Assembly: GCA_037954325.1 (NCBI GenBank)
Contig: JBBMNZ010000017.1
Location: 12,474,001-12,538,000, forward strand
DNA from: Fistularia commersonii
Lineage: Eukaryota; Chordata; Actinopteri; Syngnathiformes; Fistulariidae
Direction of reading: 5' to 3'
DNA: 64,000 bases
The position numbers were made by a program, and so were the translations under genes. Of this stretch, positions 13,276-23,435 are shown one piece after another (the stretch's first letter is position 1; each line of letters begins with the position of its first letter). The notes beneath the pieces are model-generated. The model saw only the letters and a list, made by a program, of their open reading frames with translations, was not told the origin of the DNA and made no database searches.

Positions 13276-13319
13276 TGGTGGTGGTGGTGTTGTTGTTGCT
13301 GCTGCTGCTGCCGTGACAT
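13194..13319 (-). CDS. pard6a: pard6a-like exon 1: PAR6 N-terminus with polyQ/polyH tract
   Basis: The exon is 42 codons long. The start codon at 13319 gives MSR, seven Gln, four His, eleven Gln, then HRTPLRRSDAVVEVKSK, followed directly by a GTGAGT donor at 13193. The last part matches the PAR6 N-terminus: human PARD6A, from memory, reads RTPARSPDSIVEVKSK and also breaks at this point before FDAEF. Lys40 corresponds to human Lys19, which is reported to be needed for binding atypical PKC through the PB1 domain. The start was chosen because MSR plus the RTP motif fits the family. The frame stays open upstream with further ATGs (to 13634), so a longer N-terminus is not excluded. The Q/H tract is not part of PAR6 proteins as I know them. 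Confidence 0.9.
13245..13310 (-). repeat. Coding CAG/CAA/CAC trinucleotide repeat
   Basis: Twenty-two consecutive CAN codons of the PAR6 N-terminus: four CAG, three CAA, four CAC, then CAG, CAA and nine CAG. The pure CAG run at the 3' side is the part most likely to vary in length. Confidence 0.95.
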
Positions 13320-13811
13320 CCTGCTCTCTGGGCTCACTGCGGATAAAGGAAAAAACATCCGACGGGATCGCGACTCCCGGCGAAGAGGGGAGACGGGAGA
13401 GGAGGTGGAGGGAAGCGGGGGTTTGCTTTGCTCGGCGGAAGCGCTCCGGGGGCGGTTGAGGGGTGTGAAGCGGCTCCCGGGCTCACGCGGGCGCGGCGCT
13501 GCGCTGCGCTCGAGACAGGTGGAGTCCGTCAACGGCGGCGGGGCTGCGGAACGGGAGGCGCCGGTCGAGCTCCGTCCTCCTCCGCCTCCTCTTCCTCCTC
13601 TTTCTCTCTTCTCTTTCACCTCCTCCTCCTCCAATCTGACTGACTGACTGACGGACGGAGCGGACGGAGCGACCGACCGCAGGGGGGGCGGGACGTCGGA
13701 GCCGTGACTCCGCGGGTAGCCCGCGCGCTGTCCTCGGGACGCGCGAGGGAGTCAATCAGCCACTTCCGGGTAGTGAAGGAAATAATAAAATAAATGAAAA
13801 GTAATTATTAA

Positions 13812-13859
13812 AAAAAATAAATCAAAGAAATCACTTGTAAATGTCATACGTGTCAGTCG

Positions 13860-13935
<76 letters not shown>

Positions 13936-14247
13936 CATATGACAGAAGCTACAAAAAAAAATTGATTGACTATCGTTTTAGGTGAGATTGGTGAATGAAT
14001 GAATGCATTCTTATTTACATTCTTGTGGAAATTTTCTTTTCGTGGCTGCTGGATTTGAATCAAAAATAAATAAATCAAAGAAATCACATGTAAATGTCAT
14101 ACGTGTCAGTCGATTCTATAGATGACAGAAGCTAAAAAAATACATATATGTATTGACTATCGTTTTAGGTGAGATTGGTGAATGAATGAATGCATTCTTA
14201 TTTACATTCCTGTCCAAATCTTCTTGTCGTGGCTGCTGGATTTGAAT
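13812..14247. repeat. Tandem duplication of a ~185-bp unit
   Basis: Copy 1 (13812-14060) and copy 2 (14062-14247) share the same order of segments: ATAAATCAAAGAAATCAC, GTCATACGTGTCAGTCGATT, GACAGAAGCTA, ATTGACTATCGTTTTAGGTG, the GAATGAATG run and TGGCTGCTGGATTTGAAT. They differ by few substitutions, so the duplication is fairly recent. Copy 1 is longer because it holds an AT expansion where copy 2 has only a few bases. Confidence 0.9.
13862..13940. repeat. Long (AT)n microsatellite
   Basis: About 60 bases of pure AT followed by interrupted ATGTATATATACATAT. It lies inside copy 1 of the tandem duplication. It is self-complementary, so cruciform extrusion is possible. Confidence 0.95.
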
Positions 14248-14249
14248 TT

Positions 14250-14420
14250 ATTCAGTTGAAGGCGTTTCATCCCGTTTATTCGGAAACTCTCAACAGGTCA
14301 TTAGAAATGAAGATGCCTCTGGATGAGGGGTGAAATGTCTTCAAGTTAAGAAATTAAAGTCCAGTTGCCATGACAAGAAGATTTCGACAAGAATTCAACA
14401 CGACCTTGATGATTGAGAAG
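14250..14420. repeat. Dispersed retroelement-end fragment (class uncertain)
   Basis: The GATGCCTCTGGATGAGGGGTGAAATGTCTTCAAG-type segment, followed by AAGTCCAGTTGCCATGACAAG, matches a sequence I recall as widespread in fish genomes near the ends of retroelements, possibly Penelope-like. The related inverted text at 61240-61350 supports repeat status. The class assignment is tentative. Confidence 0.5.
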
Positions 14421-14816
14421 CTCCACAGACAATCTTATTGACATCTCACCTGCAACGCAAGTTTGATTTAAAACCTTCAACGAGACAAAATGATACTCAC
14501 ATTTATGACCCCCTTGAGATCTTGAATGGCACATTATCCATATATTCCTATCCATACACCATAGACTTGATTTTTTCTTTTACTAATTTATTCATCTACT
14601 CGTCCATACACTGCTCTGTGCCGCCAGCTTTTTCCACATTTCTTGCACAAATGTTTTTATTCTTTATTTATTACTTTTGATGTTTTCAGATACTTGTACG
14701 CTACTGTTTTTAACTCGTAATATTTATAACCTAACTACCCCCCCTGGACTGCCCCCTTTGAATTTCTCCCTTTATTCTATTGTCTTCTACCTGTGGACTT
14801 AGCGGGTGTGTTGTAT

Positions 14817-14818
<2 letters not shown>

Positions 14819-14883
<65 letters not shown>
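14819..14883. repeat. (GT)32 microsatellite
   Basis: Uninterrupted GT dinucleotides of about 65 bases, among the longest pure dinucleotide runs in the window. It creates opposite-strand false open frames. Confidence 0.97.
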
Positions 14884-14885
<2 letters not shown>

Positions 14886-15639
14886 TTTGCATGAGTGTAA
14901 ATCCATTTGTTTTGATGCAGCAGCTCTTTTGTGCACTCACACAGTGGGTGCATAGACTACACATTGTGCAATGTGTGTTGTGCACAAGTATCGTTGCAGT
15001 AAGTAGAATAACTGTGGTCTTTAAGTATCCAAGGATTTCGTGGCTCCACAATGTGCCTTTTTTTTTGTTTGTTTCATTTGAGCTCCTCATATCTCTGTTT
15101 TCTTCATCTCGCTTGGGTTCCCCCTCCTCCCTCCCCCTCCTCCTCCTCCAGATTTATGCCCTTTGCTAAACTTCCTAATCGTATCTCAGTACCAGCCGGT
15201 GCTCAGGCCTGTGTTTTTCTGTGTGCGCACCGTGGAAGGACCCCTTCGCGGTTACACAAGAGCCTCCACTCATAACGTCAATTCTTCCAGACGGAGAGCA
15301 GCAGATGAGAAAAGCGTTTTTTTTCATCCTGAGCTACATTTCTCTCCGTCTTTCGTTCTCTCATTTTCCGCCTCTGTCTTCGTCTGTCCCGTTCGCACGT
15401 TGAACTATCCCCCGCTTACCTTACCGCTCCTCTCCCATCTCCATCTCCTCCCCCTTCTCTCTCTCCTCCTCAGCGGTGATGGAATGCTGGAATGTGCGGA
15501 GAGGCGGAAAAGGGAGGACGTGAACTGACGGTGTGCCCTCGTACGGAGCTGTCAGTGCGTGGGTTTCGCATGTGTGTGTATGTGTGTGTGAGTCTGCTCA
15601 TGTTGACATTGGTTCATTCACCGCTCACCTGGTGACTTT
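14884..15639. other. Intergenic sequence, pyrimidine-rich
   Basis: It contains a C/T-rich tract (15110-15150) ending in CAG and a second at 15410-15475. These look like splice-acceptor tracts, but the following frames encode nothing I recognise. No gene is called. Confidence 0.5.
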
Positions 15640-16375
15640 CTCTGTTCACTAACTGTATCGCTTATCCTGCGGTCGGTCAGGGTCGTGGGGTCGCTGGAGC
15701 CTATCCCAGCTACCATCGGGCGAGAGGTGGGGTTCACCCGGGGTCGGTAGATCGCGGGGCCACATGTAGAGATATGCAACCACTCACCCTTTCAGCCACA
15801 CATCATATAGAAAAAGCACAATTCACTCATTCATTCACATGTCATATAGAGATATTCAACCATTCACCCTCTCATACAACAGTCACATAGAGACACCATC
15901 ACCTTTTTATTCTCATATAGAGATAGCACAATTCACTCGTTCATTCACATCATTTAAAGATATTCAACCATTCACCCTCTCATTCACATGATTTTGTTCT
16001 CCTATAGAGAAGAGACATTCATTCTCTCATTCACATCGTATAGAGAAACACAACCTGACACCCAATCGTTAATACGGGATTGAGAAACATTAAACATTTG
16101 CCCTCTCATTCATGCATCATATAGACAGAACCATTCACTTTTTCGTGCACAGGTCACAGGGATGTACAATCACTCACCCTCTCATTCACAGGTCAAACAG
16201 AGGCATTCAACCCTTCATTCTCATTTCACATCATACAGAGGAAAACAATCATTCACTGTCATTCATGCCATAGAGAGACATGCAAGCATTCACCCTCTAA
16301 TCCAGGCGTCTGGAAAGCCTGCATGTGTTTGGACACCTGCGGCCATGCCTGGTGTTTCCTGAAGAACCCCATAAA
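15640..16375 (-). mobile_element. tRNA-related SINE / L2-type tail copy, internally expanded
   Basis: The left end reads ATCGCTTATCCTGC then GGAGCCTATCCCAGCTACCA and GGGCGAGAGGTGGGGTTCAC. This is the tail of a very common fish SINE family that shares its 3' end with L2-type LINEs. The right end (16310-16375) reads GCATGTGTTTGGACACCTGCGG, the next part of the same consensus. About 530 bp of tandem repeats separate the two parts. The family name is from memory (similar to fugu SINE_FR2/Maui tails). Confidence 0.65.
15780..16310. repeat. SINE-derived minisatellite, about 14 units of ~38 bp
   Basis: Each unit approximates CATATAGAGA, a short A/C-rich stretch, ATTCACCCTCTCATTCACAT. I count about fourteen diverged units, 32-47 bp long. 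The unit is the segment that occurs once in the SINE consensus between the tail and the GCATGTTTTTGGAC part, so the array has expanded from within the element. Confidence 0.85.
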
Positions 16376-18984
16376 ACTTTCTGCATCCTTCTATGACAGT
16401 GATCGATTGACTGAGAACATTTTCCTCGAGTTTAAAATACACAGAGAGGTCTTCTGCTGAGAGGGGACAGTACGACTGTCACGCAGTGTTAGCAGAGTGT
16501 GTTCAGTTCATGACGCATCTACTTGTAACAACAGATGTGTGTATGGTGGGCAAATGCCTGCAGTGGGAACATCTGGAGTTGATTTAATTTCCAAAGGTAT
16601 TTTCCAATCTGCGTTCATCACGGTAAAAAACAACGGACATCAACGCACCGGCGTATAAAGAAATATAACCCGATGACTTGATGTGCATGTCTTAAATTGC
16701 TTTATGGGACGGAGAGTAGAAAGTCTGAGCTCAGGGATCCTCCTGGATCCGTTGGCCCAAACAAACCACAATCAATAATAAGTTCTTAATGTAATCTTTC
16801 TCTCTAATATCCGGTCCCTCTTTGCTCACTCCAGGCTCATCATCTTGCTAAATTGTTGTTATTCAGGCTTCGATGCAAAGCCTTAAGCCGATAATTAGGC
16901 GCCTTGCAATTAACCCCGCGGGGATTCCTCACAAAGTGAAACCAAACAAATTCATTTGTTGAGAAAACAGGAGATGGCGGCGAGTGGCCTCTCAGAAGGG
17001 CTGACAAACAACAAGAATGGAGGTCGAGTTCAAAACAGGTGGAAAGAGGCCTCTGCCTTTTTCACACCCCATTACAAAGCTCAAAAGGGAGGAATCCATT
17101 TGCATTATTTTCCACGCTGCGTTTTGTGCCGCCAAACGAAACTGACACCTGGGCCCGGCGTCATCTTGCCCGGCCGCCGGACGAACTGCCGGGACTAATT
17201 CCATCCAACGTCTCTGGGTTTTCAGTAAAAAACTTCCGCACTTCCTAAACTTCCTAAAAAAGGTGTTAATTCACGTGTCATTCAGAGGCGTCCGGTCGTC
17301 TGCCTGCATTTTCCTGATTCTCGGAGCGTCGGCGTCCCGTTTACACCCGCGTTCCGACCGCTCCCTCCTCCGCGTGTAGTGATACATTTAGATAAACAAG
17401 AGAGTTCATTTAAAAATTCTCCCAGAAAAAGCAATTTGATCCGTGACAAAAAGTTGTCGGCCATGCCACATTGATCCATCTTAGAAAAATAAAAAATAAA
17501 GAGCATTTAGTAGACTTTTTTTTTAATTTGTTTTTCAAAATGATTCCACAGATCGCCTCCTTTATCCGATGCTGTTTTACATATGTTGCTGCCGTTGTTT
17601 ACGCAAACATGCAAATCCCCCTCAGTTCATCTTTCCTGGCTCGGATCTGGAGCACCTTCTGGAACACATATACGCACATTATTTTTGCCAGTTTAAAATC
17701 CACCAGATTTTAAGGGTTTGCATGCTGATGAATAAAGTGTAAGTAGGCCCGTTGCTCTCATTCAGACACAGGAAATTGGTTTTTGTAATTGTTTCATATG
17801 TACATCCCCGGACCTCTACACAATAAGCGGTACGCGCATGGACTGGTGCGCTAGATGTTTGCATGTGCACGGCCTCACGTCGTGCAAATCTACTATAGAA
17901 AAACTACAAATTTGTTTTTTTGTCTCTGTTAATCGACCCTCCCATTTTGTCCCCGAAATGAAAAGAACAATTCGACGCCTCTCCATTATTTCAACTTCGG
18001 CTTAAAATAAACACACGCCGAGAAAAATGCCTTTCCAAACATAGCGAACGTCCTTCTTCGTCTTCAGAGGCAGAGAGACGGAGTGGTGTGTGACAGCAGG
18101 AATGCCAACAATGCGGACTGGCAGAGTTGGCCAGTCGGCCTCCTCATATCATCCACTTTTTTTTGTATTTCTTTCGCGTGAGTAACAGGACAAGAAGTCC
18201 CGTCACTCTCATTCCACAAACACCTCTACCTCCCTTCCTCCACAGCCTCATATTCATTCATCTCTCTTCTTTCCCCGCTCCTTATTTTCTTCCGTTTTAA
18301 TTTGCCTCGCGAATTCGAGCCGTCGCGTGGACGATGTGAGTTTTAAAAGCCCCCGTCGCTGCAACGACAAAAAAAAAAAAACAATTCAATTACGAGTGCT
18401 TTTCCGGGGCCTCCCTGAGCCTTTACCAGAACTTTATTTAGTGCCGTGAGTCACGCCGCCCTCACAGCGAGGTGCGTCACAGTATGAATGCGTGCTATGC
18501 GAGGCATGCCCCGGCCTCCGGTCGGGCTGGGTTTGCGCTGCGTGACAGGTGCCGAGGCCGAAGGACAGGTTTTTATCTGTATCAGGTGGCCGGCTTTAGG
18601 GCCCGGTGACAAAAGGCTCGCTCTCTATCGCTATGCGGCGTACAAACACACACGCCGAGCGACACACAATGGCCGGCAGGAGCGGGTCCGTTGTCAGCCG
18701 GGCGCAGCCGGAGCCGCAAACTCCCCCGTCTCCCCCCTGCAAGTGATTGAGCGATTGCTTTGCAGGCTAGAAACGACTAGTCAAAACAAGGTTTCAGATG
18801 TGACGCTCTGAATCTAAATCAAGATCTGACGCGTCGTTGAATCTTTCTCCGCTCGCTCCAATGACGATACCGCTATTGTATCCGGTCACTGTAAAATCAC
18901 CTTCGTATCTAATTCTTATCAATGCAATCACACGGTTTGAAATGTTATCTTCCTTTCAACCTGAATTTATTTTAGATATTGGGA
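16376..18984. other. Intergenic sequence with high-complexity blocks
   Basis: There is no gene or recognisable element. The block near 16790-16960 is unique, rich in TAATTA and CAATTA-type cores and free of repeats, which is how conserved regulatory elements often look. Other parts, near 17880-18480, are GC-richer and unique. Short open frames here look random. Confidence 0.5.
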
Positions 18985-19125
18985 GTTTAGCGGGTGACGC
19001 GGTGCTCGGCGCTCGCACCTCAACAGCAAGGAGGTGTGGAGCACTTTCTGTGCGGAGTCTCCATGTTCTCCCACAGTCCAAAAACACGCAGGAGGTTGTT
19101 TCGAGACCATAAATTGTCCAAATTT
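18985..19125 (+). mobile_element. SINE fragment (head side)
   Basis: GTGACGCGGTGCTCGGCGCT and CTCCATGTTCTCCCACAGTC, with CAAAAACACGCAGGAGGT following, match the tRNA-related head and body of the same SINE family in sense orientation. It is diverged and has an internal deletion. Confidence 0.6.
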
Positions 19126-19880
19126 TTATACATCTTTATCTGATGGTCGAATGTTTGTATGTCTCTATATAAAACATGCTAATGAAGGAGTGATTTTTTT
19201 TTTTGGCTCTGTATGACGTGGGAACGAGAGAGTGACTGTATGTCTATATAACCTATGAACGAAAGAGTGGATGGTTTACTTGGTTACCTGGTTCACTAGT
19301 ACTTTGGGCAATGGAGGACCTGTCCATCTCCATCAATGGGACAGATGTTGACATTGCAGACGAGTACAAATATCTCGGCATCATCTTCTACACTGTAGCA
19401 GTAGGCTGAAGGCAGCCAATGCTAACAGGCTAAATAGTTGAATAGTTGAATTGGACTTGTTAGTGGAGGTGTCTGAGAGAGGAGGATGCTGAAAAAGCTG
19501 CTCAGTATCAGGGGCGGCGTCTCTCACCCCTCGCAAGCTGTACTGAAGTCCTACCAGAGCACTTTCGGCCGTAGACTGAGACCAGCGAGGGGCACCACAG
19601 AACAGAAGGTCTTTCTCACCTGTGGCCATCAAACTATGCAACTCCTCCCCTTTTTGCAAGAAGGAAACTTGACAGCAATAAAATCAATGTCACGTTTCCA
19701 GTGAATGTAGGTGAAAGTTCTTTTCGATTCTATTTTTTGTCTCTATGATGTGGGAACGAGCGAGTGACTGTATGTTTATATCAAATCTGAATGAAGGAGT
19801 GGATGGCTATTTTTCTCTACATGAGCTGTGAATATTTGTATTTATATAACGTGTGAATAAGAGAGCGTTCTTTATCTGGC
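19126..19880. repeat. Degenerate SINE-type minisatellite split by a LINE fragment
   Basis: Units like GTATGTCTCTATATAA then GAATGAAGGAGTG occur at 19140-19280 and again at 19735-19870. They are the reverse complement of the minisatellite at 15.8-16.3 kb. A LINE 3' piece (19305-19700) sits between the two parts. Confidence 0.65.
19305..19700 (+). mobile_element. Non-LTR retrotransposon fragment (reverse transcriptase C-terminus)
   Basis: The translation contains DVDIADEYKYLGI, the conserved motif just after the reverse transcriptase core of many LINEs. It then breaks and resumes as LKKLLSIRGGVSHPSQAVL, STFGRRLRPARG and LTCGHQTMQLL, typical of LINE C-termini. Frame breaks and missing segments show a dead 5'-truncated copy. 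It ends in AGCAATAAAATCAATG. Confidence 0.75.
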
Positions 19881-20016
19881 AGAACAGATAGTGAATGAAT
19901 GAATGAATGAATGAGTTAATTCAGAAAGTCTTTTGAGAAGTCGAATCAAACTCCTTGCATAGTGGATTCCTTCCTGTCCACAGTCTGGATAGTAATTCCT
20001 GTTTGGCAGAAAAAAG

Positions 20017-20104
20017 TAAGATAAGATAAGATAAGATAAGATAAGATAAGATAAGATAAGATAAGATAAGATAAGATAAGATAAGATAAGATAAGATAAG
20101 ATAA
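20017..20104. repeat. (GATAA)n pentanucleotide, about 17 units
   Basis: Near-perfect GATAA repeats form the 3' tail of the minus-strand LINE end. They are likely template-added during retrotransposition and then expanded. Confidence 0.97.
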
Positions 20105-20640
20105 ACTTTATTGATCCCCATGGGGGAAATTCCTTTGTCACAGCAGCGTATCAGTTATAATGTCAAAAAAAAAAAAGAAAAGAATGTAAATATAAATAGG
20201 AAAGCAGAAGACAGAAGATCATAAGACAAACACTTTTTTCCACGAATAAATAGAATAGCAGATAAATAGACAGCAGACGTCAGAGATAACAATGAGCAAC
20301 ATCAAGGAACAGGGAGGGTGAAAAATACACAACTAAAACTAAATGGTAATATTAATAGAGTGACAAAAATAAATAGCAATGGATGAAATAAATAAGAATA
20401 GGCAGGATGTGTGCGGGCTGGGACAAGCAAGGATAAGAGAGACAACAGAGTTTGGCCGTGACGAGGTAGTGAACGGGGAAGGGTAGTGACATTGTGGAAT
20501 TGTGGACTCGGCAGCCCAGGTGCACTCGAGCCGGCCAGAGTTGCGTGCCGTCCAGACTGCTGTCGTACAGTCTGATGGCCGGGGGCACAAAGGAGCGTCT
20601 GAAGCGTATGAGTCCTGAAATCATCTCTGTGCATACCTGA
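20017..20640 (-). mobile_element. LINE 3' end, minus strand, with (TTATC)n tail
   Basis: Read on the minus strand, the piece begins with a reverse transcriptase C-terminus (IRFRRSFVPPAIRLYDSSLD, about 20560-20620). It passes through a 3' untranslated region and ends with GGAATTTCCCCCATGGGGAT, CAATAAAGTT and TTATC repeats. The FxxSFVPxAIxLYN-like motif, the GGGGATCAATAAAG end and a simple-repeat tail are characteristic of a fish LINE group with a tail of this kind. No upstream reverse transcriptase core is present. Confidence 0.8.
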
Positions 20641-20899
20641 GTGAAGTAATGTTTATCGGTCTAGTGACTGCGACTGTCTATTCAGCCATTATCGTCACAC
20701 ACAACAACAACAACAACGGCGCTCCACGTAACTGAGATGTTTCTACATGATTATCAGGGTGTTAACCAGCATCCTCTTCCCAAAGGCATGCACGCTAATC
20801 TGCAGTAGATAACGCACAAGAGCGTCGTTGTTCTTCGTCCCAACGGCGTGTATCTTGCGCAGCGTTGTGTTGGCGCTGAGGTCAGACAGCCGACGCGTG

Positions 20900-21110
20900 G
20901 CGAGGGGTTTGACCCGGCCGTTCGCAAGTCCATCTCAGGGAGACGCGCCTGTGGGGAGATGTAAGCGTCCGTCCCGCTTATTCACACCTACGATCACCTA
21001 GAAATAGGCCCACGCGTGCTTTCGGACCGTGGGAAGAAACTCAAGAACTTGCCGGTAACCTTGCGGAGGCGTGGGGAGAATGTGCCTACATGCCGGTGTG
21101 ACCGTTAGGC
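20900..21110 (-). mobile_element. Strongly diverged SINE copy
   Basis: Consensus order can still be followed: CGCTTATTCACACCTA, CACGCGTGCTTTCGGACCGT, GGGAAGAAACTC and GTGGGGAGAATGTGCC. These match the body of the SINE in reverse orientation, with many changes. Confidence 0.5.
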
Positions 21111-21679
21111 AATAGAGGCTAATGCTAAGGCTGCCAGGGCCTCCAGGGGGCGCCACAAAATGGGGAAAAAAATCACCTTCAATATAACCATATTAAAACT
21201 AGTTGTTACTCTTAATTCTGGGAAAAAAAATGAGAAAAGCTCATATCAATTCCAATTAATTTTTCATCAAATGATGTGGGGGTTGGGCCGGGTTTACTGG
21301 TGTGACCCCATTGTTTTATTTATTTTTTTTAAACAGAAATGTTCTTTTTATTATTATTCAATGTAGTCCGCTACACACGGCTGAGTCACAGGAAAAGCCT
21401 CGGACTTGTAAACTACTTGGTGAGGAAAGAATTTGGATAATTTAATACTGTTATTATTATTTATTCTCTCATTTAAATGATTTCTATTTTCTGATAAGGG
21501 TATTTATATTGTATTCCAGATTTTTTTTTTTTTTTGTATTTATTGGGAATTTGTTTAAGCATGTAACTAATTAACAACAACAGCAAAAAATGCCATTTGA
21601 TTTATTTTATAAGTATTTTTTAACTGCAGATAGAGGGAGGGGCCACATTCTATATAGATATATATATATAACGCCCTCA

Positions 21680-22557
21680 TCATTTCCCGAATAACATACT
21701 GCAGCACTACCTGGGGTTTCGCCACTAGTAATGCGATTTTCAAAATTACAGCTGTGCACAAAAGAGCACTAAAAATTCTAGATCAAAAAAATCTCACACA
21801 TCACCACTGTAGAATTCTCGAAAAACATAATCTTCTTGCCCTCCCACACATCTGCGAATTAGCAAACCTCACCCTAGTCCACAAAATACTATGCGGTGCA
21901 GCCCCCGGCCCCCTAGACAAATTCTTCGACAAATCCCACAACAACCTAAGAAGTGGCACCCAGGGAAACTGCTCCATTCCAAACAAAAAAACATCTTTCG
22001 GTCAGAACTCGCTCTCTTTCATCGGCCCAAAACTCTGGAACAATCTGCCCCTAGGAGCTAAAACTTTGAGTCTTCGGAGCTTCATTGAAGCCACCAAACA
22101 GCTCCTGCTAAGAAAACAAATATGCCAACACTAAGCCAGAACCGTCTCCGTCTCGAGCCAAATTGTCTAGCGGCCTGCCCCGCCAGCCTCCTTGATGCTT
22201 CCGCCTTGCTTTTGCATATAATAAAAAAAAAAAAAAAAAAAAAAAAAAGAATGATATGAACCTCTTATCACGGCCCTAACCACAAGCTAGCGGTTTTAAC
22301 TGATTTTAACATGTTTTAACTTGTTTTCCGGTTTTAACCTGTTTTAACCTGTCTTCAACCTGTTTTAGCTACTTCTAATTGTTTTTATTCCCCACTGGAG
22401 TACATTTACTCCACCCACGGACAGCCGGGTGCAAGATAGCAACTCTGCTAAGCCTGTCTGGTACATCCATCTTCTCATATCGCATTTTATGCTGAAATGT
22501 TTAATGGCACTGTACTGTCTGTCCTTAAATAAAATTCATTCATTCATTCATTCATTC
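21680..22557 (+). mobile_element. 5'-truncated LINE: reverse transcriptase C-terminal region and 3' UTR
   Basis: An open frame runs from about 21690 to 22134. It reads ITYCSTTWGFATSNAIFKIT, AVHKRALKILDQ, LTLVHKILCG, FIGPKLWNNLPLGAK and ends at TAA. This layout (HxRAxxIL, then a short helix, then LWNxLP) is the thumb and C-terminal part of LINE reverse transcriptases. A 3' untranslated region with a poly-A run (22224-22248) follows and ends in AATAAAATTCATTCATTC. The catalytic core is missing, so the copy is dead, although this frame is still open and may be relatively young. Confidence 0.85.
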
Positions 22558-23369
22558 ACATTTAAATCTGGCCCAGGGCGCCCCATTGGGTCGGGGCTTC
22601 ACTTCAGTTGCACTCTGCTGCACTGGTAAATCAATGATTTAAACTTATATGATCCATAAAACCTCCTTTGAGACTCAATGGGGATTTATTGGCGTCACTA
22701 AACACCATGTAGTCTCCAGCTGGAGGACCCAAAATTCAGTTTTCACTAAAATTCAGTAGAATTTCTATGAGCGTAAAAAGGTGGAAAGACTCGGAACAGA
22801 AACCTGAAGGAAGGGGTTCGGAGCTACACCTGAGCTCAGGTCTGGTCATGTGACCCAGCGGACATTCCAGAGGCGTCTGGAATGTTGGCGAGCGTGTCTC
22901 CGGCCCGCCGCACCCCGACCGACCGGCTCTTAACAGGGCCACAAACCATAACAACAGAGACGCCATGCGCCGTGCACAGAGGGAGAGAGGGCACGGCTGC
23001 ACAGTCCTGCAGACGGATATCTTTGATTTTCCACTTTGTCCACCACGAGACTCACCGTGCCACCTTGGTCCATTTGTCTCATGGGTCCAGGTTTTTTGCA
23101 TCCATGGCAACTTGGCACCAATCTGAATTTGATAGAAACCGTTCCGATCTGTGAGAAATCCCCTGCTTCCGAGGATGTTTTGAATATTGATCTCACCCAG
23201 TATATTTCAAAACCAATGCCGGCATGTAAATACACTTGTATGCATTTATACTGACCGCTTTTTCAGCAAATAGGCCCCAGGTAAGAGTTTTGTTTTCTTG
23301 TAAGTGGAAGGCCATGTTGGGCCGAGGAGGGGGGGGGGGTTAAAGAATCCAGAGGAACAAGAGGAGGAC
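22558..23369. other. Intergenic unique sequence
   Basis: No gene. Open frames of about 100 residues occur on both strands but lack family features. GC content is moderate. Confidence 0.5.
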
Positions 23370-23377
23370 GTGTGTGC

Positions 23378-23434
<57 letters not shown>
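23370..23434. repeat. (GT)n microsatellite
   Basis: GT dinucleotides with two GC interruptions at the left end, then a G-run at the right. Confidence 0.95.

Positions 23435-23435
<1 letters not shown>

Larger units (their letters stand above)
12770..13760 (-). promoter_or_regulatory. CpG island / probable pard6a promoter and 5' UTR
   Basis: CpG dinucleotides and GC content rise sharply here compared with the AT-rich flanks. The block spans exon 1 and about 440 bp upstream of its start codon. It includes direct GCGCTGCG repeats near 13497-13508 and CGGACGGAGC repeats near 13650-13670. No TATA box is obvious, as is usual for CpG-island promoters. The transcription start is not determinable from sequence alone. 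Confidence 0.7.

Noticed and set aside
13168..13647. 159-codon plus-strand frame with a poly-Cys stretch
   Set aside because: It is the antisense of pard6a exon 1 and its 5' region; the Cys and Trp runs are the CAG/CAC repeat read backwards.
15780..16310. CRISPR-like array (repeats with variable spacing)
   Set aside because: Units are diverged, lack unique spacers, and derive from a SINE in a vertebrate genome.
20750..20900. Possible further coding part of the minus-strand LINE at 20.0-20.6 kb
   Set aside because: The translation shows no recognisable reverse transcriptase motif and continuity with the element is unclear.
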